Assembly (NCBI GenBank): GCA_034440635.1
Contig: JAOTON010001685.1
Coordinates: 2,615,001 to 2,679,000, forward strand
Source of the DNA: Lepas anatifera
Taxonomy: Eukaryota > Arthropoda > Thecostraca > Lepadidae
Length of the DNA: 64,000 nucleotides
Direction: 5' to 3'
Shown: piece after piece, positions 54,150 through 63,853 of the stretch
Numbering within the stretch: position 1 is the first letter of the stretch
Layout of the letters: every line of letters begins with the position of its first letter
Position numbers and translations under genes: made by a program
Notes under the pieces: generated by a model
The model's database searches: none
What the model saw: the letters and a program-made list of their open reading frames with translations, nothing else
Told to the model about the DNA's origin: nothing

Positions 54150-55672
54150 GCAGAAACCGCACTTTTCTATTGTCAACCTAGGATGGGATCATGTTTTGGT
54201 TACTCCGTTATCAATATATGGTGAAAAAGAGAAAGGGATCTTTTTCAGTAAATGTTGGATACATCAACTTGAGTGCCGTCATGAAATGTATTCTAAACAC
54301 GATCCTGACCATAAAAATGAGTACCTATTTGAGCATCTGGCCTCTCTAAGGTCATGTGAGGTCACACGAACATACAGATACCATTTTGCAAATAACTTCG
54401 CACTGAATCCAGATAGAGCTTCAATTTTGATTTAACACGCGCATTGACGGGGGTCTGAGCCACCTTGCATTGACGGGGGCGGGTACCCGCCCCTAAGATC
54501 TCGAGAACCACGGTAGGTAGCGAAAACGGTAAACGGCGTTGGGCTGCCCATCCACTTCTCCATCGAAAACATTGGAACCATTTTTGTCAGGTCACATTTA
54601 AGGTCACGAGAGGTCAAAACATGCCCGCCAAGGGATACATGTATATTCAGTTTTTCGGGCATCACATCTGAACAAGTAAAGATAGAGCAAAACGACTTGA
54701 ACTATATGAATCCTCTTAGCAAGCCGAATCGAATGATATATAATTTGACCTTGCTAGGTCAAATCAAGGATTTGACCTGACCTGAGGTCAGGTCAGGGTC
54801 AATTATATAAAATGCATATCATTAGAACCGCAAAGCCCAGGCGAGTCTAATGCAGCTAAAATAAATGCTCTATCACCATCCGTTACTGAGTTATTCCGTA
54901 AAAACCATTTTCCCATGTATTTCATGGAGAGGTCATGCCTCGTACCTGACCTTAGGTCATCGATATCAAAAATACCGGAACATATGTTAGATAACTCGGT
55001 GGGGCCATTATGTGATATGAGTTTCAATCGGATAAGTTCACCTTGCTCCGACTTATGCTATTTAAACTTTTTTGAGGTCGGTCACTTGACCTGTACTGGT
55101 GACCTGACCTGAAATGACCTAACCTTAAAATTTTCACAGAAGTTGTAAAAATGATGAGGGAAAAGGTATAAGTACGGCGGCGCTACGCGCCGCCGTTTTT
55201 CTATCTCCGAAAAACCCAGGGGCGGTACCCCCCGTTTGTTAATTGTGCTGATCTTGTCATGAGGGGTCGATTGATATGTAACATAACCAAGGTCACCATA
55301 TGATCCTGACCTGGCTTGAGATCCGTTCATTTTCTCTATTTGACCTGGCATGATCCTGTTATTCTTCATTCAATTCACCACGATGAGAAGGCCCCAACGA
55401 TTCCTAAAGAAAGTTCAGTAAAATATATAGCGGGAAATCTACAATGCCCTGTTGAAAGATCATGAAACCTTCCTTGACCTCTGGTGGCGTCAATATTGAC
55501 CTGCTATAAAATATTTCTTATAATTATTTTCATCTCGTCGGGATTTTTTAAGCGCCGTCCGTATTTTTACTTTAGCTCTGCTAGAAATAAAATCCGGAAG
55601 AAGGAGGCGGAAAATACGCCCCCCCCCCAGCGAGGCATGTCACACAAGGGACCCCCGCGGGGCGTGAGTTAA
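54150..55672 (+). mobile_element. TTAA-type MITE, family C, copy C7 (old, interrupted by A5)
   Basis: Left part (to 54435) is strongly diverged. After A5 the C sequence continues (CGATTGATATGTAACATAACC, then TGACCTGGCATGATCCTG) to a decayed right end GCGAGGCATGTCAC and TTAA at 55669-55672. The left boundary is a guess. Confidence 0.6.
54432..55242 (-). mobile_element. TTAA-type MITE, family A, copy A5 (complete, nested in C7)
   Basis: TTAA at 54432-54435 and 55239-55242. Right terminus first (CACGCGCATTGACGGGGG twice, around GAGCCACCTT), left terminus last but trimmed (GGGGCGGTACCCCCCGTTTG). The interior differs from A1 by few substitutions, so the insertion is young relative to its host C7. 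Confidence 0.87.
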
Positions 55673-55680
55673 AACTTCCC

Positions 55681-55760
55681 TTCAAGATACGATTCGAACA
55701 TGACGGGCACATCACATCGGATTTGCAGACCAATGCCTTAACCACCCTACCACCTGGCCA
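55681..55760 (-). tRNA. tRNA-like pseudogene, Ser-type body with GCA loop
   Basis: Minus strand: A box GGTGGTAGGGTGGTTAAGGC, loop CTGCAAA (GCA would be Cys), long variable region, B box TGTTCGAATCG. The acceptor ends do not pair. Looks like a degraded relative of the tRNA-Ser heads nearby. Confidence 0.4.
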
Positions 55761-58414
55761 TGTGTCATGGCTAGGCGTTGATCGATTCGGAGAAAGCTGA
55801 GACAGATTGACTTTAAATCGCATATCGTTAACGTAACATACGCGATGCCTACATTTTAGACAGACATATATTCGTATTTCTTAAAACGGAAAGAATGGTT
55901 CAGATAAATATGTTTGTATCCCTGAAACATTCTTATTTGTGCTGTTATTTTCAACAAATATTTAAAGCCTTAAATATGATGAAAATAGTTGAATAACAGT
56001 TCTATCTTCGCACAAGTGCTATGCTATTGCAAAAATTTATTCGCATACTGCCCTCTCCGGTGCAGCATCTCACCTGGCCAGTCTGATGGGCATCTGGACG
56101 GCGGCGGGTGCCTGCCGAGCAGCCGCGGCGACCTGACACAGGTCAGAGGTCACACACTCATCCTCGGCGGTCAGTGACGTCAGAAGGAGGCGGGCCGCAG
56201 AGTTCAGAGCTCCCCAATCTGAAAATCAGCGGCGTTAGCCACCTAACTACGCAATCTTTGATGATCATTGAAATTCGAGTCACCCCAAATACAGATCCAG
56301 ACTCGTCTCTAACCTTTATTTATTGTTTCTATTAAGGTCACTCCCAACAGGCACAAGCCCAATTACAGGGAGAATTGTCTTGGGTGTCCAAGGATCCTCT
56401 CCACCCGGCCAGATGGGATACGGAAGGCGGTTTCCCGCCGTGACGATTGAGCCCACGTCAATCCAAGCTGAAGATCTGAAGCCGGGCAATGAAGACACTA
56501 GGCCTCCGGGCCCCCTTTTGAGTCGGGTTCACGAAAGGTTAAAACGTTGCTTTCTCCATCATACTTCATCCTATGTCTCACCCCTGCTGTAGTCTCTTAG
56601 CATATCGAATACAGTGCATAAAATTCACACCTCCTGCTGCCACGTGTGTAGATTGGTATGTCGGTGCATGCTATTGAAGCTTCGCTAGTCAGCCAAGCGG
56701 AACTAAAACACGACACTCGACCCATCTCAGCGCCGCTATCGACTCCGGGCTGTGGCACAAGGAATAACAAATGGGCCAGTAAGACGGCTGCAGTACACAA
56801 CTCCCCCGTGCAGCGAACCGAAACGGATACTCGCCTCGTAAATCCGCACGTGGCTGGCTGTCTTTCCATGCCCCGGACTGGGTCAGTTAGTCAGAACAGC
56901 CACTGATAGCTTATGCTTGGAGAATTGCGAAGTGTTTCCAACGGTAACTGACTTAACATAACATCGCAAAGGGATCTGACCTGAACAATTCTTATTCATT
57001 CCTGCTCGAAATGAGAGGGGGATGATAGAGGTAACTATTTCGCGCGATAAAGTGACTGTCGCCCTGTTTGAGAAAACCATGCTACTCTTCCATGACCCCA
57101 GGGGTCGACTGACAACCCCTACAAAAGGGCAACTGCCCCCTCCGGCCCCGCTTGTATTCGTCTCTGTCCAGAATGGGAGAGCACGAGTTACGGCAGGATC
57201 AGAGCCACGGCCAGAAACTGCCTTCTTCTCCGTCCTGGTTCAGTGAAGACGTTCCTTGACACTCGCACTTACAGGGGAGGTTTTTTAAACCCATCTCGGG
57301 TTTACGAATATGACCTGGCAACGGCCGCCACGTAGCTCGCGCCGCTTTAGACAGCTTCCAGGACATTCATTGCACATATTCTGAAAACAAATTGGGTACT
57401 GGTCACATCTGGCGACCGAGCTAAGAATTGATTTAGGAAACCATGTAAGGCCTATTTTGGGTCTTTTCAGGTTTATACTGCGTTCCCTCGGACGCAGCTT
57501 ACGCGCAAGAGATGCTTTGACTTTAGCTAACCTGTTGTCACCTTTTGTGGCCTCTTGGGACCTTTAACAGCCTGTCTGATCTTGATTGACCTTGCCTATT
57601 ATACCCTGCACTCGCCATCTTATTATTTGGGAGTCAAACACAATTCTTGGGGTTAAAATAATTGGGGTTATTGCTAATGATGAATTCAGACGTAGTGTTC
57701 TTAATACACTGCCTAGAAGTTACAACTATAAATTTGGGCAATGCAGGCAAAATCCCCATCTTGTGACAGCCATGCAACTTGGAATAATGCAAGTGTAAGT
57801 GTACCCCAGTAGCCGGGTTGACAATGTTCTTCACCTTTATGTCATAGAACTGAAGACGTTAGCTCAGTTTGACACAGCAACTCTCACTACAATCTGCTGG
57901 AATGAGATTAGACACCTCGAAGCTGATTTCATGTTTCTTGCGGCTCTTTTCTGCCCTCACAAAAGTATGATTAACCTGAGATTTAAAACTCTGGAGGAAA
58001 TGTATAATTTTTAATATTCTGCATCATTATCTGTTGCAAGTTGTGTTTTCATAACGCTGCTACATGGTGCAGAGGTTTTCAGGCGTGTATTGTGTATTCA
58101 GTGAACACTTCACCACATGAAAAAATGTTTATGAATATTCTCCGCTGCATTAGAGTGCAGCATAATTTACAACAGCGTAACTTTGCAAGTAGTTGTATTT
58201 TATGCTGCATTCTTAGAAACACTATTGTGGTGTTTATTCACTTCCTACGCTGTATCATGCCGCTTTTACTGTGCTAGCGTAAGTTACATTTTTTATGAAG
58301 TGAGGCCCTGGGCGCCATAACAAATCTGGCAAATGTATACTTTTAAGGAAAATCCCTGTGTTCTGCCAGAGAATTCTTCGTCTATGCAGGAGGATATTAA
58401 TCGCAATACACATA
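55761..58414. other. Unassigned 2.6-kb stretch
   Basis: A GC-richer part lies near 56080-56180 and 56660-56900. No recognised protein, RNA or family repeat. Confidence 0.45.
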
Positions 58415-58495
58415 GTTCAGGATGAGAATCGAACTCATGCGCGCAGAGCCCCTTGGATTATCAGTCCAACACCTTAACCACTCGGCCACCTGAAC
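58415..58495 (-). tRNA. Ser-type tRNA with isoleucine anticodon GAT
   Basis: 81 bp on the minus strand with all pairs one expects: acceptor GTTCAGG/CCTGAAC, A box GGTGGCCGAGTGGTTAAGG, anticodon stem TTGGA/TCCAA around CTGATAA, long variable arm, T stem and loop GAGTTCGATTCTC. The anticodon is GAT (positions 58460-58462 on plus), i.e. GCT changed to GAT by one base. No SINE body like that at 51 and 54 kb follows, and no T-run terminator is visible downstream. Could be a tRNA pseudogene, a SINE head, or a chimeric tRNA. Confidence 0.55.
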
Positions 58496-58574
58496 GCATT
58501 AACAGAGCTGACTGTAAATATAAGACGCGCAGTGGAGAGAGATCCGGCGACAGCGCGCTGTGGACGGTGTCCTA

Positions 58575-59680
58575 AAGTAGCCCCCCAAGATCTCGTATAA
58601 CAAAATGAATAGAAAAAACACTCGTGGGTGTGTGGGGACTATCGTAATCTACATTGTAGCCAGTTTTCATTGACCTAGGCTAATGCTTTCAAGGTAAAAC
58701 GATGCCGTAAAATTAAATCTGGGCCACGCTGGAGACCTATTCGAAAATTCAGTAATAATGCAACAAAACCAGAAACACACTGAGAGCGGACACAGTTCAT
58801 ACAGAGAAGGTCCTACACAATATCCTCTGAATGTTTGAGGTCAAAATTATTCAAAATCACTGACCTATGACGTAAAGATAATACATTTTCCCAATAATTT
58901 AGAATATAACTGACACTATATCAGCCCTTCGGCGGGAACTCAGGGTTTTACCTTGACAAAATAATTTTGACCTTGAACTTGACATCGAGTAACCTTAACT
59001 TTGAAGCCATAGCATAACGTACGTAATACTGAGTAACATTGGCGGACGCAGGGGGAGGGGCATTCCGGCCATGCCCCCCCAAAGTGCTGGAGGGGGCCAA
59101 GCTATCTTTTGGTCCCCCAAACGCCGGATAAATTTTTGAAAAAAGGTGTTTACACTAGGTCTGTAGAGCAAAAAAATATTCGTTCCCAACCCCGCCCCCC
59201 CTCCGAGAGCGATCATGTACTTGGAGGGGTAGCTTATACTAGGTTTGTTGAGCATTGAAAAAGGTTGTTTACACTAGGTCTGTAGAGCAAAAAAATATTC
59301 GCCCCCCCAGGAGGAGAGGCAGACATGGGTTTGCCCCCTCCCCAAAACTCGGGTCTGCGTCCGCTCCTGCTGAGTAATGCCATCGGACCGAAAACTACGG
59401 TCAATGACGTTGAAAATGCTTGCATGACTCTTGAAATGACCTTTGAACTTGACATCAACCTTCATGTGAGGTGACCTTGATATATAATCCCAATTATATG
59501 GCGTTAATACGTCACCACTCGGCCTACCGTGCAGGCGAACTGGTGCCACCGAGCGATTGCGACGTTCTCAAAATATAGGTTTGAACTTTGAAATCATATA
59601 CGTAAAACAGTTATGGATCTATTTTCAATTTTTCACCAATCGACATGCTCATAAATTGTCTCAGATAGCCTTCAGCCTTT
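58575..59680 (+). mobile_element. TTAA-type MITE, family F, copy F3 (ends decayed)
   Basis: Aligns with F1 from CACTCGTGGGTGTGTGGGGA (about 58619) and with F2 over the 3' part (CGAGCGATTGCGACGTTCTC at about 59550-59569). Interrupted by the hAT MITE 59037-59369. Its 3' part (59494-59640) recurs almost identically at 63854-64000. Confidence 0.7.
59037..59369. mobile_element. hAT-like MITE nested in F3
   Basis: Termini CATTGGCGGACGCAGGG and TCTGCGTCCGCTCCTG; perfect 8-bp TSD CTGAGTAA at 59029-59036 and 59370-59377. Inside is a direct duplication of GTTTACACTAGGTCTGTAG plus AGCAAAAAAATATTCG. F sequence is contiguous across the insertion once the element and one TSD are removed. Confidence 0.92.
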
Positions 59681-60159
59681 TAGATAGCCTTTTCCGGCTG
59701 CAAGCGGTTCGCTGGCTAATTTTCCAGAAAAAAAATTTCCAAAGTGGAAGAGGCGAGGGGGAAACCATAGGTTTTACCTCACTTTTGGGCCATGGGCTCT
59801 GCGGGAGTAGTAATCAATAGTTCATTCCATAGTGTTGAAAATGAGACGATTGAAAAGGCAGTAGTTCCAAATATTATTTGGTGTAGGGCCCTGGCCTGGC
59901 CTACGGCACCATGAACAAATCCACATCGTCCCTGTGATGGGGCAACTGCGTCTGCTGAGAGAAGCCCTTATAAAAAGAATTGAACGAAAAATAGAATGCA
60001 GTGGCAATAATAGCTACATTTTAGCCTGTAGTATCTCAGGTTGGCATTTACACTGGGAGAAATTCCGTGACACCCAATGTCGCAGTGACTCTCTGCTGTG
60101 GAGTCTGCGGCTCCAGTTTTAGTGGTGGACCCCAGCCTAGAGCGACGCTGGTCTTAAAG

Positions 60160-60430
60160 AAAAGGGTCAGTCCCCAATAAATGGTGTCACTTCCGAGGTG
60201 TCCGATACCCCAAATCCTTTTATGATTATTTTGGGGTGTCAGCCACCTGTTTTGAGCGTGATTAGACACCCTCAGAAGCACTATTTGATTCTACAAAGGA
60301 GTCATCTCCATCCTCATGGGAGTCATTTGGAGCGATTGACACTCTTAACAACGGCTACTTGTTCTAAGAGTCAGCTGACTCCCTACTGTGATCTTGACTC
60401 CTTAATGCATACCGTTCGACGCCTAAAAAG
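60160..60430. mobile_element. MITE, family H fragment (H4)
   Basis: Repeated GGTGTC, GAGTCA and GACTCC on both strands with partner palindromes (e.g. AAGAGTCAGCTGACTCC near 60366-60382). It shares these arrays with 61960-62300. Ends not resolved. Confidence 0.5.
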
Positions 60431-61052
60431 GTGTGAAATATCTCCGGAATGCGGAGTCGGACTCCTTTGCGTGCACGTGCGTTGTCTTCTTTTACTGACA
60501 GGCAAACCACGCCGCCGCGCGTTGAGGTAGCCATATTGAATTGATCGGCCACACGGTTCGGTGACCTTTCCATTGTGATCTCCGTGAATAATCGGCAGCA
60601 TGATTATTATCTGAGAGAAAATGCAAAACCACACGAGAGTGCCAAAGGAGCTACTGATCAAGGAGCCGCAAGTCACCAATACACGAGATCATCAGTTCAA
60701 GGTCGCCCATCCTCGTGCAAATACCCGTCCTCGGCGGAACCACCTGGGTTACAGGGCCGTGGCAGAATAGAATAGTTCTATCCTGCGTTATCGAGTGCGA
60801 AACAGTAAACAAGTTCAGGAACAGCCCGGATGAGCACTGGGCAAGGATACAGTGGGATTCTCTGACCTCGTGGTGTCAATAAGAAGGTGCTTTGTGGGTG
60901 ACATGCCCAAGTGATAAAGGCATTTTAGGAAGCATATAAATATTCGGCTTTCATAAGAATCATAAGTAATAAGAGATCACTTGAGAGGTAAGTCGTGCCA
61001 ATTCGGCCTGCTGTCGATTTTCGTTCAAGTGCTGTGGTATGGGACCCTTGGC

Positions 61053-61429
61053 AGTGGCGGATCTAGCCGGTAGGTTGGGGGGGGGTAAGCCAGTGTCGAA
61101 AAGGGAAAAAACGTCATATGGTGAAACATTTTGCCATAATTTAGCTGGACAGAATGTTTGAGGGCAAACCCAGAAGAAGATAAGCTAAAAAATTGTCACG
61201 GGGTGAAACATGTGACCAAAATATGTTGTTTTTCCTCTCCAAGGCCTAATGTTAAGGCCACTGAAGTTTAATGGTTCTGTCTGAAGTTAAGAGTTGAATC
61301 ACCAGAACCTCGCTTTTAAAATAAATATTAGTCGAACCAAAAATGAGGTTGACACCTTTGGGGGAAACATAGTTTTGCCCTGAGATTTTCCGTTTAGGTG
61401 GAAAATGCCTTCCCCCTGGATGCGCCGGA
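61053..61429 (+). mobile_element. hAT-like MITE (relative of 17240-17754)
   Basis: Left terminus CAGTGGCGGATCTAGCCGGT; decayed right terminus CCCCCTGGATGCGCCGG. The interior follows the nested element at 17240-17754 in reverse, without the foldback insertion. No matching octamer flanks are left. Confidence 0.75.
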
Positions 61430-61700
61430 AATATGACAATGTATTGATTGCCTTTGGCCAACTAGTGAGAATGCGCTTTGGGACGGTGGCTCAACGGCGT
61501 TGAACTTTTCTGGGATTGGGAGACCCTGCGAGTCAGACACTGGCAAATCCAGGAGGAGGGCAAACTGTGCAATTGTCGTCCCACAAACCTCAATTTTTAC
61601 CGGTTTTCCTAAACAACTTTGTTTAATATTTCGGGCCCCGTTGCCCCCTTCCCCCTCCCAGCCGTCGGTCTGGATCCGACCAAGTCAGGGTGTGGGTTGA
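61430..61700. other. Probable further hAT-like ends
   Basis: CACTGGCAAATCCAGGAGG near 61537 and GGTCTGGATCCGACCAAG near 61666-61683 look like a decayed terminal pair. No TSD visible. Confidence 0.35.
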
Positions 61701-61879
61701 TGAACAGCTGTCCATAGGGTTCGTTTACGAGTTTGTGTGTTGTTTTTTAGATCGAATACAATGGCTCTTTTTTTCTTGTGTGATTTTCATGAAACGCTCA
61801 GGCAAGTTCTGTGGTTGGATTAAGTCGGAGAATCGGAGTATGCTGAAGCATTAACCCAAAAATACAAACAAGTCACGCA

Positions 61880-62320
61880 CTTTCGAAGAGAAAACAGCCC
61901 ATATTTGGAGTCACGACTTCTCATGACACCTCTATGGTCATCTAGGTCGATAGGTCATGGTCATCAGGGAAAAATAGGGGCGTGAGATGACCCCTAGACT
62001 CCCTTCAGAGGTGTCAATGGACTCCTTTTACATATCATGACTCCTTTAGAGGAGTCAAATGGAGTGTCTTGACTCCTTTATTGGGTGTCAAATGACACCT
62101 TACGTTGAGTCGGATGACTCCCTAAGGGGTGTCAGATGACCCTTTTGACTCCCTAATCAAGAGTCATGACTCCGAAGATAGGAGTCTGACGCCACTGACC
62201 CCAAATTTGGTGGGTAAAAGACTCCTCAAAGAGGGATCTTCCAGATACCCCAAAAGGGTGGACTTTTTTTACGGCATCACCTGATACCCCAATCAGGTGG
62301 CGTTTTTTCTCTCAGTGTAG
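61880..62320. mobile_element. MITE, family H, copy H3
   Basis: Right terminus TTTTTTCTCTCAGTGTAG ending at 62320, complementary to the CACTGAGAAAAA left terminus of H1. The interior is an almost continuous array of GAGTC/GACTC and GGTGTCA motifs (61970-62230), likely binding sites for its transposase by analogy with other MITEs. Confidence 0.62.
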
Positions 62321-62586
62321 GGGGACATGTCATAGAAATTTGGGACTTGCTGTTATAACTTGAAAATGGTTCTATCCGAAAAAAATTGTGCACGCTAAAT
62401 CTATTTTCAATGGGCTCACAAGTAGGGTATGGTTCCTAACCTTCGTAATTGTCGGTGTTCCCTGCCCCTGTAAGATCTAAAAAAGCAAAGAAAGTGAAAA
62501 TGTTCCCACTCGGACATTTAGGAGCTTTGGTGATCTGCGTTATAAAGGGGCCATAATGATCCAAATTTTAGCTATTGCACTATTGG

Positions 62587-62775
62587 GGGTTTAACGACGC
62601 AACAACAGCTAAGGCCATACGGCGTCGGAGGGGGAAGGCGAATGAGCTAGGCTTGAGCTGTGGTAGGGCGGCAAAACCTGCCTCTGAGTGGGCTCGAGCC
62701 CACGGTACCATGCAGCCACAAAATGCCATAGACAGAGCCGAGGGTGCGCGCTAACTGACCGCGCTAACCAGACTC
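62587..62775 (-). repeat. tRNA-derived SINE with Nin-DC-like 3' module
   Basis: On the minus strand: tRNA-like head with A-box region GGTTAGCGCGGTCAGTTAGC (about 62746-62770) and B box GGGCTCGAGCCC (about 62690-62702), a linker, then GACGCCGTATGGCC and GTTGCGTCGTTAAACCCCC. The last part matches my recollection of the Nin-DC domain shared by SINEs of several invertebrate phyla (GTTTAACG and CATACGGCGTC on the plus strand). Confidence 0.68.
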
Positions 62776-62789
62776 CTCAATTTTATACA

Positions 62790-63076
62790 AATCTAATTGA
62801 CCTAGATCTAATTGATGTACCATAAACATGAAACAAAGTAAAAAAGGTCAAATATGGGCTATGCTTTAGACCTATATCGAAATGACAAGATTCCTATGCA
62901 AAAAAGCGAATTTCCTTAAAACGGCCTGGAAACATGGAGGGCGGGCCACATGAAATTCTATCTCATAAATAATAGGGCTAAGTTTATTCAAGGTCATTGA
63001 CCTCTGACGTTAGTTCTATTTTTTTCCAATTATATTGCTATCAATTTGGCACCTATGTACCTATTCAAACACAGTT
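62790..63076 (+). mobile_element. TTAA-type MITE, family F, copy F4, interrupted by A6
   Basis: Aligns with the first half of F1/F3 and contains AAGGTCATTGACCTCTGACG (62990-63009). Its sequence stops at TTAA (63077-63080) where A6 begins. Confidence 0.6.
62991..63003. promoter_or_regulatory. Perfect IR1 nuclear-receptor site, second copy
   Basis: AGGTCATTGACCT, identical to 48319-48331, at the equivalent place in the F element. F3 and F2 have decayed versions of it. Confidence 0.4.
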
Positions 63077-63853
63077 TTAACACGCGCATTGACGGGGGTC
63101 TGAGCCACCTTTGCTTTGACGGGGGGGGGTGGGGCGGATACCCGCCCCCTAAGGTCTCGAAAATTATGCTAGACAACGAAAAACGGTAAACGGCATTGGA
63201 TAGCTCATCCACTTCTCTATCGAAAATATTTGAATCATTTTTTCTAAGGTCAGATTTGAGCTCACTGCAGGCCAATACATGCCGTTATAGGGATGACATG
63301 TAAATGAAGGTTTTCGGTCATTACATCTAAACAAGTAAAGATAGAGCAAAAATATTTAAACACTTCGAATCCTCGCACGAAGCCGAATCGAATGATAAAT
63401 AAAATGACCTTTCTAGGTCAAATATAAAATTTGACCTGACCTGAGGTCAGGTCAAGGTCAAATTAGGTAAAATGCACATCATTAAATTGCAATGACACGG
63501 AAAATATAATGCAGTTACCATAAAGGCTCTGTCGCCATCCATTAATAAGTTATTCAGTTGAAACCAGTTTCCCATGTATTTCCATTGGAAAGGTCATGTG
63601 TCGTACTTGGTCTTAGGTAATCGACATAAAAAATACCGGAAAATATTTTAGAGAACTCGATGTGGCCATTATGTATGTGATTTAAGTTTCAATTGGATAA
63701 ATTCATCCTGCTCTGACATATGCTATCTTAAACTTTTTTTAGGTCAGGTTATTTGACCTGTACTGGTGACCTGACCTGATATGACCTAACCTTACAATTT
63801 TCACAAAAATTGTAAAAATGATAAGCAAAAGCGTATGCCAACTACGGTCGCGC
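63077..63853 (-). mobile_element. TTAA-type MITE, family A, copy A6 (left end missing)
   Basis: TTAA at 63077-63080 and the right terminus CACGCGCATTGACGGGGG, then the usual A interior in reverse with some divergence. It breaks off inside the GC hairpin (ACTACGGTCGCGCT, about 63840-63853), where F sequence begins; the left terminus with its palindrome is missing. Confidence 0.82.
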
